A stretch of 64,000 nt of DNA, from the NCBI RefSeq assembly GCF_000614975.1, contig NZ_BALM01000008.1:82157-146156 (forward strand), read 5' to 3'. The notes under the pieces are model-generated. The model did no database searches, was not told where the DNA came from, and saw only the letters and a list, made by a program, of their open reading frames with translations. A program made the position numbers and the translations under genes. This document shows positions 10,031-19,202 of this stretch, in pieces. How positions within the stretch are numbered: position 1 is the stretch's first letter; each line of letters begins with the position of its first letter. Source of the stretch: Shewanella marina JCM 15074 (GTDB lineage: Bacteria; Pseudomonadota; Gammaproteobacteria; Enterobacterales; Shewanellaceae).

Positions 10031-11398
10031 ATGGAAACCATTACTAATTTTATTAGTGCGATAAATGGTGTTGTGTGGGGCACCCCCATGCTCATCCTAA
10101 TTCTAGGGGTTGGCTTATTCTTGTCTATTGGTTTAAAGCTTATGCCTATTTTGAAGTTGGGTACTGGCTTTAAGTTACTGTGGACGGGGCGTATCCCAGA
10201 TCCTGATAAAAAACTAAAAGGTGAAATTAGTCCATTTAACGCATTAATGACGTCTCTTTCTGCCACCATTGGTACAGGTAATATTGCAGGTGTTGCTACG
10301 GCTATTTTTATGGGTGGTCCTGGCGCGCTTTTTTGGATGTGGTGTACCGCATTAGTCGGCATGGCAACTAAGTTCGCCGAAGCCGTGTTGGCGGTTAAAT
10401 ATCGTGAGACGGATGCTGATGGCAACCATGTTGGTGGCCCTATGTATTACATTAAAAATGGTCTCGGTAGCAAATGGACTTGGCTGGGAACGGCATTTGC
10501 GCTATTTGGTGCCTTAGCTGGCTTTGGTATTGGTAATACGGTGCAATCTAACTCGGTTGCTGATGCATTAGAGAGTAATTTTGGTATCCCATTTTGGGTG
10601 ACTGGCGTGATCTTAATGGTCTTGGTCGGTGCCGTGTTAATGGGGGGAATTAAGCGCATCGCTGAAGTTGCAGGTAAATTAGTGCCGTTGATGACGTTAT
10701 TCTATTTAACTGCGGGCATTGCGGTATTAATTGTTTATGCCGATCAAGTACCTGCCGCATTTGCACTTGTGATTGAAAGTGCTTTTAATCCAGTCGCAGC
10801 GCAGGGCGGTTTTGCCGGGGCAGCCGTTTGGGCGGCAATTCGTTTTGGTGTGGCTCGGGGCGTATTTTCGAACGAAGCGGGTTTAGGTAGTGCGCCAATT
10901 GCTCATGCCGCGGCGCAAACCAATAATCCCGTCGCGCAAGGTTTAGTGGCAATGTTAGGCACCTTTATTGATACCATTATCGTTTGTAGTATTACAGGGT
11001 TAGCGATTATAGTTTCTGGCGCTTGGACCTCTGGTGAGAACGGTGCGGCATTGACCTCATTTGCTTTCTCACATGCGATTCCCTTTGGGCATTATATCGT
11101 TGCTATTGCATTGGCTATTTTTGCTTTTACTACCATACTTGGCTGGAGTTTTTACTGTGAGAAGTGTGTGCAGTATCTGTTTGGTATTAAAGCCGTGAAG
11201 CCATTTCGATTAATTTGGACTTTAGTGGTTCCTATTGGTGCGATTAGTTCGCTTGATTTTATTTGGTTGCTTGCCGATACTTTGAACGCGATGATGGCAA
11301 TTCCAAATTTAATTGCATTGATTTTGCTTAGCCCTGTTGTATTTGCGCTAACAAAGCAGTATTTTGCCGATCGTAAAGCGGATGAGAGTCGCCGATAA
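10031..11398 (+). CDS. Sodium:alanine symporter, AGCS family
   Basis: A 455-residue inner-membrane amino-acid carrier that brings in alanine or glycine with Na+. I chose ATG 10031 (GAGGTGAAG upstream); an in-frame ATG at 9968 would add 21 poorly fitting residues. About ten hydrophobic segments are visible. The family motifs SATIGTGNIAGVATAI near residue 76 and GVARGVFSNEAGLGSAPIAHAAA near residue 276 are clear. It appears monocistronic. The hairpin that follows has its T tract on the other strand. Confidence 0.9.
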   Translation: METITNFISAINGVVWGTPMLILILGVGLFLSIGLKLMPILKLGTGFKLLWTGRIPDPDKKLKGEISPFNALMTSLSATIGTGNIAGVATAIFMGGPGALFWMWCTALVGMATKFAEAVLAVKYRETDADGNHVGGPMYYIKNGLGSKWTWLGTAFALFGALAGFGIGNTVQSNSVADALESNFGIPFWVTGVILMVLVGAVLMGGIKRIAEVAGKLVPLMTLFYLTAGIAVLIVYADQVPAAFALVIESAFNPVAAQGGFAGAAVWAAIRFGVARGVFSNEAGLGSAPIAHAAAQTNNPVAQGLVAMLGTFIDTIIVCSITGLAIIVSGAWTSGENGAALTSFAFSHAIPFGHYIVAIALAIFAFTTILGWSFYCEKCVQYLFGIKAVKPFRLIWTLVVPIGAISSLDFIWLLADTLNAMMAIPNLIALILLSPVVFALTKQYFADRKADESRR

Positions 11399-11400
11399 GA

Positions 11401-11432
11401 TTAAAAAAATGCCCAGTCGTAAACTGGGCATT
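11401..11432 (-). terminator. Terminator for the small minus-strand gene at 11463
   Basis: AATGCCCAG-TTTACGA-CTGGGCATT followed by TTTTT on the minus strand. It lies between two convergent genes and may act in both directions, but the T tract favours the minus strand. Confidence 0.75.
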
Positions 11433-11462
11433 AACATTGTCGATTTTGAAACAGTGAGTTAA

Positions 11463-11633
11463 TTAAAAATCGTCTCCCATTAATTGTTTGAGTTGTTTTT
11501 GTTCGAAGTAGTCATCTAAGCGTCGTTTGACTTCCCTTTTGTTGCGTAAGGCTTGCTCAGATGGTCTACTCTTGCTACTCGTCATTGTTTCAATTTCGAT
11601 GTCGTTATTAGCGGTTTCAATGATTCGACTCAC
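11463..11633 (-). CDS. Small PA3496-like protein (56 aa)
   Basis: A GTG-started 56-residue frame with GAGG 11 bases upstream and its own terminator downstream. The C-terminal half is charged and helical: RNKREVKRRLDDYFEQKQLK, then QLMGDDF at the end. This pattern of a basic RR-LDDY-E-K-L helix and terminal GDDF resembles the short PA3496-family proteins of gammaproteobacteria. That identification is from memory of the family and is not certain. No membrane segment is visible. Confidence 0.6.
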   Translation of the reverse strand: MSRIIETANNDIEIETMTSSKSRPSEQALRNKREVKRRLDDYFEQKQLKQLMGDDF

Positions 11634-11851
11634 AATAAATACCTCGTCCCTAAATTGATATTCATTTGGCTAATGGTTCGCTAAACATTTGTGCAACATT
11701 AATGTAACGGTTAGCTTTGAAAAAATGTGAGATCTAAGTAGCATTTTTTTATTTATGTTAGGCTAAAATTGGCCAAGAGCTTTTTGGCTTCTGTATGGCA
11801 CTCGATGGATTTTATTGAGTGTATTTTTTGTCGTTATTTGGAATAACCCCA

Positions 11852-12742
11852 ATGAAAATAGGTATTTTGTCCCAATTTCCAGAGTTGTACTCTACTAAGC
11901 GCTTGCAGGAAGCATGTATCGCAAGGGGACATGAGGCTGAGATAATTAATATTGCGAATTGTTATATGAATATCAATTCCGTTAAGCCAACTATTCATCA
12001 AGAAGGCGTGGAGCTGACAGGTTTTGATGCTGTCATTCCTCGTATTCATGCGAAAGTGACTTTTTATGGCTGCTCTGTGGTGCGTCAATTTGAGATGATG
12101 GGAGTGTATGCTGCCAATGATTCTATTGCCATTTCACGCTCTCGCGATAAATTAACGGCATTACAGTTACTGTCACGTAAAGGTATTGGTATGCCTGTGA
12201 CGGGCTTTGCAAGCAAACCGGGCGATATTCCTGATTTGATCAATATGGTGGGTGGCGCACCATTAGTGATTAAATTATTGGAAGGTACCCAAGGCATCGG
12301 CGTGGTATTAGCAGATACCAAAAAGGCGGCTGAAAGCGTGATTGAGGCTTTCTTTGGTCTTAAAGCCAACATTATGGTGCAAGAATTTATTAAAGAAGCG
12401 AATGGCTCGGATATTCGTTGCTTTGTAGTGGGCGACAAAGTTGTTGCCGCAATGAAGCGCCAAGGTCCTGAAGGCGATTTCCGCTCTAACCTACATTTAG
12501 GTGGACATGGCGAAACCATTAAAATCACCCCATTAGAACGTAAAACTGCTGTAGCGGCGGTTAAAGCGATGGGATTAGTGGTTGGTGGTGTTGATATCCT
12601 ACGTTCTGAGCGTGGTCCATTAGTGCTTGAGGTAAACTCTGCCCCTGGTCTAGAAGGCATTGAGAAAACCACTGGTATTGACGTTGCTACACCGATTATT
12701 GAGTTAATTGAACGTAATGCTTTAAGTAAGCGTCAACGTTAA
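11852..12742 (+). CDS. rimK: RimK-type ATP-grasp alpha-L-glutamate ligase
   Basis: A 296-residue ATP-grasp ligase that adds glutamate residues to the C-terminus of ribosomal protein S6 and related targets. ATG 11852 gives the usual [15 protein letters not shown] start; an in-frame upstream start at 11819 adds an unlikely extension. The ATP-grasp features are [18 protein letters not shown] near residue 138, the [20 protein letters not shown] strand near residue 187, and the metal-binding [13 protein letters not shown] near residue 259. A strong terminator follows. Confidence 0.92.
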   Translation: MKIGILSQFPELYSTKRLQEACIARGHEAEIINIANCYMNINSVKPTIHQEGVELTGFDAVIPRIHAKVTFYGCSVVRQFEMMGVYAANDSIAISRSRDKLTALQLLSRKGIGMPVTGFASKPGDIPDLINMVGGAPLVIKLLEGTQGIGVVLADTKKAAESVIEAFFGLKANIMVQEFIKEANGSDIRCFVVGDKVVAAMKRQGPEGDFRSNLHLGGHGETIKITPLERKTAVAAVKAMGLVVGGVDILRSERGPLVLEVNSAPGLEGIEKTTGIDVATPIIELIERNALSKRQR

Positions 12743-12763
12743 TTTATTGCTTCGCTCATTGAT

Positions 12764-12793
12764 AAAAAACGCCACTTTTCAGTGGCGTTTTTT
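12764..12793. terminator. Bidirectional terminator between rimK and the TorF-type porin
   Basis: AAAAAACGCCACT-TTTC-AGTGGCGTTTTTT; the stem plus A/T flanks work in both directions between convergent genes. Confidence 0.92.
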
Positions 12794-12809
12794 ATTACTG
12801 CTATACCTA

Positions 12810-13496
12810 TTACATATCGAAACTATAACTCCAGCTAATAATAAATTTGCCATCATCGTCAGCTAAATCGGTATCTGCCAAGGTAAAGCTGACATCGCCT
12901 ATTGCCGTGCTTTTACTCAGAGAAAGCCGATAGTCGCTATAATTGTTGGTGTTATACCAAGCTTGCACTACATCACCGCTGGAATAGCCGTAATGAGCAC
13001 TTAAAGTTAAGGTGTCTGATATCGGGTAGCGAATAAGCGCCTCTACATATCTAAGGTCACGATTATCAAGTGTTGGCGCGGTAACGTTATCGCCTGCATT
13101 TATTACATAAGAGTACTGTAGCCATAACCAATGCCATTCAAGTGCTGCTTTTAACTCTCCAAAATCAATATTGGCATCTGCGTCAGGGTAACCATAATGG
13201 AGATAGCTGAAATCATAACTAATTTGTTGAGTTATTTGACCGCTGTAGCCCGTATAAAAATCAAGTTCGTAGCTGGTGTCATCGCCAAAATCAATATTTG
13301 AAGCCCAACTTCCTAGGTAGAATCCTGATTGATGTTGGTAATCAATACCGCCTTGTATTGCGGCTGCATCTTGGGTTTGACTGACACCACGCCATAAATA
13401 ATTGGAGCTTGCTCCTATATTGGCGCTCCATTGTGCATAACTTGAGGTGGGTAATATGACGAGTGTACCGATTAAACTGACGAGTAGGGGGTTCAT
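12810..13496 (-). CDS. TorF family putative outer-membrane porin
   Basis: 228 residues with a signal peptide ending near SSYA/QWSAN. The mature part starts SANIGASSNYLWRGVSQTQDA, the hallmark of the TorF (gcw_chp) family, in which the SNYLWRGVSQT motif opens the first beta strand. It ends with an aromatic strand (SWSYSFDM), as in outer-membrane barrels. Its exact substrate is unknown. It is transcribed alone with GGAG upstream of the ATG. Confidence 0.8.
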   Translation of the reverse strand: MNPLLVSLIGTLVILPTSSYAQWSANIGASSNYLWRGVSQTQDAAAIQGGIDYQHQSGFYLGSWASNIDFGDDTSYELDFYTGYSGQITQQISYDFSYLHYGYPDADANIDFGELKAALEWHWLWLQYSYVINAGDNVTAPTLDNRDLRYVEALIRYPISDTLTLSAHYGYSSGDVVQAWYNTNNYSDYRLSLSKSTAIGDVSFTLADTDLADDDGKFIISWSYSFDM

Positions 13497-13665
13497 TTTA
13501 TTCTCCTTAAATTATAAGTCGTCACCTTTTTAAGTGACTTTGTTTCGCTAAAATAAGGAGTTGCTAAAACAGTGCCAATAATTTAATTATTGTATTACAA
13601 ATGGTTATGAATATTAAAAAGTCATGATGAGTGATTAAAGTGCAGTGAAGGTCGAAAAATGTGCA

Positions 13666-13690
13666 ATAAAAAAGCAGCCCAAAGGCTGCT
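13666..13690 (-). terminator. Terminator of the HU gene
   Basis: Minus strand AGCAGCC-TTT-GGGCTGCTTTTTTATT, 22 bases after the HU stop. Confidence 0.9.
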
Positions 13691-13712
13691 TAATGTAACC
13701 AGTCGATTGTAT

Positions 13713-13988
13713 TTACGGATTAACGCAATCTTTAAGTTGTTTACCTGCTTTGAATTTTGGCACAGTTGCCGCAGGGATTTGGATCTCTTTGCCTGTTTGT
13801 GGGTTGCGACCAGTGCGAGCAGCTCGCTGGCTTGTTTCAAATGAGCCAAAACCGATAATAGATACTTTTTGACCGTCTTTCATTGCTTCAGCAATTGTTT
13901 GTTCGAAAGACTGTAGTGCACGAGCTGATTCTGCTTTAGTTAAGCCAGATTTGGTTGCCATTTGTGCAACTAATTCACTCTTATTCAT
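13713..13988 (-). CDS. hupB: DNA-binding protein HU
   Basis: A 91-residue nucleoid protein. The N-terminus MNKSELVAQMA and the DNA-embracing arm GFGSFETSQRAARTGRNPQTG-KEIQIPA (about residues 45-72) identify HU rather than IHF. HU bends and compacts DNA non-specifically. The gene stands alone with its own terminator. It ends KDCVNP, with a cysteine that is unusual in the last residues of HU. Assignment to the beta rather than alpha type is tentative. Confidence 0.9.
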   Translation of the reverse strand: MNKSELVAQMATKSGLTKAESARALQSFEQTIAEAMKDGQKVSIIGFGSFETSQRAARTGRNPQTGKEIQIPAATVPKFKAGKQLKDCVNP

Positions 13989-14156
13989 ATTGTTATCTCT
14001 TCTTTCCGTAGATGGTCATTGTTGACTGGCTAAACATGCCACATGATTTTAACATTTGAAAGAAAATCGTGTTGAAAACCCACCTAAAATACAACTAAAT
14101 TACTCAAAATTTGCTCTAGGTCAGATTTTTGTTAATTATTTGTGTGCGGGTTTTAT

Positions 14157-14555
14157 TTACTGAGATAGGTAACTTTTTGTGGAGCTTTTAAAAGTAATGA
14201 CATACTGCAAAATTAACCAACTGATGAGCAATGTCACGCCTAGGCTAGCCGAGATGGGTAAGGCATTGAGTGAATCTGTGAGTTTATCCGGGGTAACTTG
14301 CCAAGCAATAATCGCCACTATCCCATACGCGACGACAACGAGTGTTTGTAAAATGACATAAACCTTTAACACTAAATAGCTCCAACTCATCGGCTTTAAT
14401 AATCCAATGAGTACCAATATGCTGGCAATTGAAAATATATCTAAGGTTTGCACACTGATGGCACGCCAAATCGCTAGGGTAGTGGCGAGGATATAAAATA
14501 TGATCAAAATGTTGAGTGATAGCGGGCGAGGGTTCGTCATTGAACTGTTCATCAT
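14157..14555 (-). CDS. Four-helix membrane protein of unknown function
   Basis: 132 residues with four hydrophobic segments, roughly 13-32, 40-58, 62-86 and 104-124, and a short basic C-terminus. I do not recognise a family. Start could be the first or the later Met near residue 6. It is transcribed away from the DUF4240 gene and toward hupB without obvious coupling. Confidence 0.6.
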   Translation of the reverse strand: MMNSSMTNPRPLSLNILIIFYILATTLAIWRAISVQTLDIFSIASILVLIGLLKPMSWSYLVLKVYVILQTLVVVAYGIVAIIAWQVTPDKLTDSLNALPISASLGVTLLISWLILQYVITFKSSTKSYLSQ

Positions 14556-14733
14556 TGGCCTAGGTATTAATCCATTATATTGGCTAGTGTAAAAAAATTG
14601 TTCTTAGCCGTCTATGCTTACCATTGAGCGAGAAGGTGTAGATAGCCAAATAACCTGAATATCACACCAATAAGCTGTTTGGGTATATAATACGCAAAAA
14701 TATTTACGCAAAAATATTGAGCCTTTATTTATT

Positions 14734-15243
14734 ATGACTATTGAACAATTTTGGCAACTCGTGAGCCGCACCAGTGCCGACCAAGATCAACAATCACTTT
14801 CAGAAGTATTACGCAGCAAACTCTCTTCATTGAGTGCTGAAGAGTTAACTGAGTTTGATAAACATTTCGGACAGCAGATGCGCCGTGCTTATCAATGGCC
14901 ATTATGGGGGGCTGCACACGTAATTGCTGGTTGTGATTCTGAGTATGCATTTGCTGAGTTCCGTAGTTTTCTAATCTCTTTAGGCCAGCAGCGTTTTGAA
15001 GCCGCATTAGTTGATGCTGATAGTTTAGGTGATATTGAAGTATGGCCGATGGTTAATGGTTATGCTTACCCATTTGTTGATGAATACGATTTAATTGCGG
15101 GGCAGATTTTTGAAGATAGAACCGGTGATGAATTACCATTTATACCGTCTGGACATCACCAACCTGCGGGTAAGAAATTTAATGATAAGCCTAAGCAACT
15201 TAAATTAACTTACCCTAAATTGAGTCAACGCTTTCCTTTTTAA
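14734..15243 (+). CDS. DUF4240 domain-containing protein
   Basis: 169 residues. It starts TIEQFWQLVSRTSAD and contains YQWPLWGAAHVIAGCDSEYAFAEFRSFLISLG, the conserved WxAAxxIxGGCSDDxFxxFRxWLI-like core of DUF4240 proteins. These are cytoplasmic proteins of unknown function, often found beside regulatory or WGR-type genes. Nothing in the neighbourhood suggests a role. Confidence 0.8.
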   Translation: MTIEQFWQLVSRTSADQDQQSLSEVLRSKLSSLSAEELTEFDKHFGQQMRRAYQWPLWGAAHVIAGCDSEYAFAEFRSFLISLGQQRFEAALVDADSLGDIEVWPMVNGYAYPFVDEYDLIAGQIFEDRTGDELPFIPSGHHQPAGKKFNDKPKQLKLTYPKLSQRFPF

Positions 15244-15395
15244 TACCAATTCAACCCTTTGTTGGATTCGGTGGTGGTTTATTAAACTATTTGTTGTGCA
15301 TAAGGTCTAATTCTCGTATTCGCTAAATAGCATATTTGTCAGTTGATTATGCTGTTGATTTAGCAAAGGTTGTTGTATTGCTTAAGGAGGCAAAT

Positions 15396-15926
15396 ATGAA
15401 AATGAGATACCTATTGTTAGTAGGTGTATTAGCGAGTAGTGCGGCAATGGCGCAAGCTGATGTCTCAGAGCCGCAAGATATATTAACTAAAGATGGCATG
15501 GTCAATATTACTTGGCAGCAGCCTGATAGTTACCGTGATATTAAAGCGGGCTCAGATATCCAATCACGGTTTGAAAAACGTTTATTCAACGCTTTAACTG
15601 CAAGTTTGAATAAGCAAGCCGAACAAGTCCTTAAAACAGGTCAATCTCTTGAATTGACTGTGACTAATCTTGATTTAGCTGGTGATATGCGCCCGACATT
15701 TGGTGCAACGGCAAATGATCTTAGAGTGGTTAAGAATATCTACCCTCCGCGAATTAGTTTTAGCTATAAATTATTGAGCGATGGTAAGGTGATGGTCGCT
15801 GGCACTGAGAATTTATCGGATATGAATTTTTTAGGTGGCATTCAGTCTGGTCATCAAAAAGCATTTCATTATGAAGCTAAAATGTTAGATAAGTGGCTTG
15901 AGCAGATGGTTAAAACCGTTTATTAA
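15396..15926 (+). CDS. Secreted DUF3016 family protein
   Basis: 176 residues from ATG 15396, which has an excellent AAGGAGG ribosome site at 15384-15390. The longer in-frame start at 15336 would bury the signal peptide. Residues 1-20 are a signal peptide ending SSAAMAQA. The mature part contains VNITWQQPDSYRDIK, LTVTNLDLAGDMRP and RIVKNIYPPRISFSYKL-like segments typical of DUF3016. A periplasmic location is likely; function is unknown. Confidence 0.8.
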   Translation: MKMRYLLLVGVLASSAAMAQADVSEPQDILTKDGMVNITWQQPDSYRDIKAGSDIQSRFEKRLFNALTASLNKQAEQVLKTGQSLELTVTNLDLAGDMRPTFGATANDLRVVKNIYPPRISFSYKLLSDGKVMVAGTENLSDMNFLGGIQSGHQKAFHYEAKMLDKWLEQMVKTVY

Positions 15927-15970
15927 GCTGTTTTAAAACCCCCAACTTTAGGTTGTTTAGGGGTAAATAT

Positions 15971-16007
15971 AAAAAAGCTGGCTCATTTTAGATGGCCAGC
16001 TTTTTTT
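15971..16007. terminator. Bidirectional terminator
   Basis: AAAAAAGCTGGC...GCCAGCTTTTTTT between convergent genes; T tracts on both strands. Confidence 0.88.
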
Positions 16008-16010
16008 ATG

Positions 16011-16322
16011 TTAATCGCGAGCTTGTTGCTTGAACACTTGCAAGGTTTGCAGTAACAAGCCCAGCTTTTTGACAAACAGCTCTAATTGGGCTTTATCCAT
16101 CTGCTCAGGTTGCAGTAGATTTAAGTCGTCTGCTAGCTCTTGTACATAGGGTAAAAAGCGATTGTGGCGGCCATTAAATCCTTCATTTTCAGTGAAAATG
16201 GCACTAAATTTAGCGTGACCCGATTTTTGTAATTCATTAAGCTTAGCATCAGCATCGATAGCTTGGCGGTATGCCGTTTGCAAGTTGTCTTTTAGCTGCT
16301 CAATAACTTTAACGTATGGCAT
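16011..16322 (-). CDS. Small helical protein, possibly PriC-like primosomal protein
   Basis: 103 residues, almost entirely helical, with no signal or membrane segment. The segment KFSAIFTENEGFNGRHNRF-LPYVQELADDLNLL resembles the N-terminal part of PriC (a phenylalanine/leucine-rich helical pair used in replication restart). The protein is much shorter than E. coli PriC (175), so the link is weak. An unrelated coiled-coil protein is the alternative. Confidence 0.45.
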   Translation of the reverse strand: MPYVKVIEQLKDNLQTAYRQAIDADAKLNELQKSGHAKFSAIFTENEGFNGRHNRFLPYVQELADDLNLLQPEQMDKAQLELFVKKLGLLLQTLQVFKQQARD

Positions 16323-16436
16323 AACTGCCCCTATAATCTTGTTTAATGGGTAATATTATACGGATATTCACTCTAAAATGCAGCCCAGAGGCTAAGCCTG
16401 TGGCAATTGATTGACTCAATAAAGGAATATAACGCA

Positions 16437-17318
16437 ATGAGTATTTACCAAACCCTGACTAAAGTAGCGTTAACGGTCTTAATGGGTGCCAGTGTTCTGA
16501 TGACTGTGCAAGCTGCCACAACTGACAAACCGCCGTTTTTTAAAGCCAGTTTTAAGGGGCAATCGGTTTATCTATTAGGCTCTGTGCATGTAGGGAAGGC
16601 TGATTTTTATCCTCTACCAAGTTTAATTGAGCAAGCTTTTGATTCGAGTAAAGGTTTAGTGGTTGAAGTTGATCCGACTAAAGCTGATGTGATGGCTTTA
16701 GTCAAACAGTACGGCTATCAATCACCACCGCTCCCTGCAGATATTGTATTAGCAAAACAGCAGTTTTGTTTGCAGCACAAGCAACCATGCCAAGCCATTG
16801 CTGCATTTGCACCTTGGTTACAAGCGACCCAAATTGCGATGAGTCGTTATGCTGATTTGGGCTATTCGAGTGCCTATGGCGTTGATCAGTATTTTATGAC
16901 ACAAGCTCAGCATAAAACGATTTATCAGTTAGAATCGATGCAGCAACAATTCAAACTATTAGCTGAATTTCCACTTGCTGTACAGTTTGCCATGTTAAAA
17001 GAGTCAATGGTGGCTGAGGATGAATTAATGCTGCAATTAGTGGATGCTTGGCGCGGTGGCGATCATCAGGCGCTATTTAAAGCGATGCTCGGTGATACTT
17101 CAGATCCACAGCAGTTAATTATCAATGATAAAATTTTATTTGAACGTAATATCACTATGGCTCAAGGCATTAAGCAATTAATGACAACTCAGTCATCACC
17201 TCTATTTGTTGTGATTGGCGCGGGACACTTAGTGGGGGAGCGCAGTGTGGTTGACTATCTAGAGCAGCAGCGGGTGAAAGTGCAGGATTGCTGGCACAGT
17301 GATTGTAAGATTAATTAA
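16437..17318 (+). CDS. TraB/GumN family protein with signal peptide
   Basis: 293 residues from ATG 16437 (AAAGGA upstream). There is a signal peptide to about residue 25 (VLMTVQAA). The mature part has the two conserved family motifs: LLGSVHVGKADFYPLP near residue 45 and VIGAGHLVGERSVVDYLEQ near residue 262, with a conserved Glu in VVEVDPTKA between them. These histidines and acidic residues are thought to form a metal-dependent peptidase-like site. The biological role in bacteria is unclear. It converges on the beta-lactamase gene. Confidence 0.85.
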   Translation: MSIYQTLTKVALTVLMGASVLMTVQAATTDKPPFFKASFKGQSVYLLGSVHVGKADFYPLPSLIEQAFDSSKGLVVEVDPTKADVMALVKQYGYQSPPLPADIVLAKQQFCLQHKQPCQAIAAFAPWLQATQIAMSRYADLGYSSAYGVDQYFMTQAQHKTIYQLESMQQQFKLLAEFPLAVQFAMLKESMVAEDELMLQLVDAWRGGDHQALFKAMLGDTSDPQQLIINDKILFERNITMAQGIKQLMTTQSSPLFVVIGAGHLVGERSVVDYLEQQRVKVQDCWHSDCKIN

Positions 17319-17335
17319 TTGTTTATATTGTATTA

Positions 17336-17353
17336 GCGCGCCTATTGGCGCGC
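17336..17353. terminator. Hairpin between convergent TraB/GumN and beta-lactamase genes
   Basis: GCGCGCC-TATT-GGCGCGC: a perfect 7 bp all-GC stem 17 bases after the first stop and 20 bases after the other. The T tract is weak on both strands. Confidence 0.55.
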
Positions 17354-17372
17354 GAATTGTTGATGGCACTAT

Positions 17373-18182
17373 TTATGTTTTAGGCAGTAAACCCAAATTC
17401 ATCAATCCCTCTTTAGCGAGCGTGATACGGTCGTTAAATTCAGTCCCTTTAGTCATATCCATATTCAGTGCAAAACTATAGACAGATTGCTTACCTTGTT
17501 GCTTGACAGTTAACCAACCGACAAACCAACCTAGACGAGGGGTATAGGCACTTGCTAACCCAGTCTTGCCATATAATGCCCAGTTTGTTCCTTGCTCTAA
17601 TAAGCAGATCTCACGAACATCAGCCTGTAATTTTTGTGGGTAACTCAATTGTCCAAGTGCTAATTTTGCCAGAAATTGAGTTTGCGCAACCGCGCTGATT
17701 GTTAATGGACCTTTTAACCAGAAATCATCGACTTGATGACCAATTTTTTGATTACCATAATGCAGTTTATCGATATTTTGCTGCATGGCTTTTAAGCCTA
17801 TTTCACGGGCTAATGCTTGGTATGCAGGTACGTTTGATACTTTTATTGCCTGCCGTAAACTCATATCCTGTTGCCAAGATTTAAGATAAAGCGGCGTACC
17901 GTCATAGCGATAAATTATTTGATCAACATCTTTAGCGGCCCCGGTTGCTAAGCCAATCAGGCTGTTAGGGATTTTAAATGTAGAAGCAGGTATAAAAGGT
18001 TGCTGCGCACGTTGTGGATTAACCGCCAAGTACTGCTGTTTAGTGACATCCAATACCACCATGGTACCGTTAAGGTAGTTGGCGCTAAAAAGCTTTGCCA
18101 ATGCCGTTGGCGTGGTAAATTCGGTCGCTAACGCAACCGTTGAAGTTAAACATAAACTGAGTAATAAGATGATACGCTTCAT
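17373..18182 (-). CDS. Class D (OXA-type) beta-lactamase
   Basis: 269 residues with a signal peptide (about residues 1-20, ending VALAT). All class D motifs are present: Ser67-Thr-Phe-Lys70 in PASTFKIPNSL (catalytic serine and carboxylatable lysine), Ser116-Asn-Val118 (SxV), Tyr142-Gly-Asn144 (YGN), Trp155 in DDFWLKGPL, and Lys206-Thr-Gly208. The fold is expected to be periplasmic and to hydrolyse beta-lactams through an acyl-enzyme. It is only 15 bases downstream of cmoM on the same strand and may be co-transcribed with it. There are no integron or IS sequences nearby, so it looks chromosomal and intrinsic. Sequence alone cannot show carbapenemase activity. Confidence 0.9.
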   Translation of the reverse strand: MKRIILLLSLCLTSTVALATEFTTPTALAKLFSANYLNGTMVVLDVTKQQYLAVNPQRAQQPFIPASTFKIPNSLIGLATGAAKDVDQIIYRYDGTPLYLKSWQQDMSLRQAIKVSNVPAYQALAREIGLKAMQQNIDKLHYGNQKIGHQVDDFWLKGPLTISAVAQTQFLAKLALGQLSYPQKLQADVREICLLEQGTNWALYGKTGLASAYTPRLGWFVGWLTVKQQGKQSVYSFALNMDMTKGTEFNDRITLAKEGLMNLGLLPKT

Positions 18183-18197
18183 TATGACAGTCCTTCC

Positions 18198-18983
18198 TTA
18201 TTGAGACTTATGTTGGCAAACAAAATGAATGTAACGCCCTAATGATAAATAAGGCTCTAACTTAGAATAGATAAGTTCCATCTCTAATAGCTGATTAAAG
18301 TCGAAGTTCAGCGGTAGGCTAGTTTTCAGATAATCGTTAATCACTCGTACTCCAGACTCACAATTAATGGTCATCTCCCAGTCGTTAAACCATGCTCTTA
18401 CATCATCGATATACAGTGGATGTGTGGGGGTTAAACCCACTTTCTTTTTCACCTTGAAATCTGCTTGAACGTAATCGAAATTGCCTGAAACTAAAGAATG
18501 AAAACGCATCGCTTCTTTATTAAAAAACATCAATGATAACTGACCATCTGGCTTTAACAATTGAGTTAAGCCGTAGATCGCTGATTGCGCATTACTGAGC
18601 CATTCTGCGACTGCGTGACACATGATCAAATCAAAGCTGCCATGTTCTGTTTGGTTAAGATCTTGAATAGGTGCATGCACCAAGGTGATATCAAGTGGAA
18701 CATCAGAAGCATCAATATGCATTTGTGCTTGAGTGAGCATCTGCTCTGAAATATCACACAAAATAACTTGATGGCCTAATGCCGCTAATTTTTGGCTAAA
18801 GAAGCCAAAACCACCACCCGCATCTAAAATGCGTAATTTTTTGTTACCAAATTGCGCTAAGGTTTGCTGTAGATCACGCCATAAAATAGCGGCTCTAATT
18901 TCACCCTTGGGGGTGCCATAGATATTTTTGGCAAATTTTTGTGCCAATTTGTCAAAGTTTTTGTCGTGCACTGCAGTATTCAA
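18198..18983 (-). CDS. cmoM: tRNA 5-carboxymethoxyuridine methyltransferase CmoM
   Basis: 261 residues of the CmoM (formerly SmtA) type. This SAM enzyme methylates cmo5U34 to mcmo5U in several tRNAs. NFDKLAQKFAKNIYGTPKGEIR at the N-terminus is characteristic. ILDAGGGFGFFSQKLA is the SAM-binding motif I near residue 51. LMFFNKEAMRFHSLVSGNFDYVQADF and the C-terminal LEPYLSLGRYIHFVC match the family end to end. Its stop is 15 bases from the beta-lactamase start. Confidence 0.93.
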   Translation of the reverse strand: MNTAVHDKNFDKLAQKFAKNIYGTPKGEIRAAILWRDLQQTLAQFGNKKLRILDAGGGFGFFSQKLAALGHQVILCDISEQMLTQAQMHIDASDVPLDITLVHAPIQDLNQTEHGSFDLIMCHAVAEWLSNAQSAIYGLTQLLKPDGQLSLMFFNKEAMRFHSLVSGNFDYVQADFKVKKKVGLTPTHPLYIDDVRAWFNDWEMTINCESGVRVINDYLKTSLPLNFDFNQLLEMELIYSKLEPYLSLGRYIHFVCQHKSQ

Positions 18984-19202
18984 GTTAGACCAAAATGGCG
19001 GTCATTTTGGCATAACTATGGCTGTTATGCATTAGCAATATGGGATGTTTAAACACGAATATTATAGTGAATTAACATGGCTATTTATTACTTAGTGACG
19101 CGCGCGCGTGGCGTAAAAACAACATAGTTTAATGTTTGATATACACTTAAATAGCGCTACTAGTATATAATATTCGGCTTATTGAATTTACGGGGTGGTC
19201 TG

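Noticed and set aside
9955..10425. 156-codon minus-strand frame opposite the alanine symporter
   Set aside because: Shadow of the symporter's coding strand; no ribosome site and no domain.
12085..12672. 195-codon minus-strand frame opposite rimK
   Set aside because: Its sequence is the complement of a well-supported ATP-grasp ligase; the residues are a serine/threonine/proline-rich shadow.
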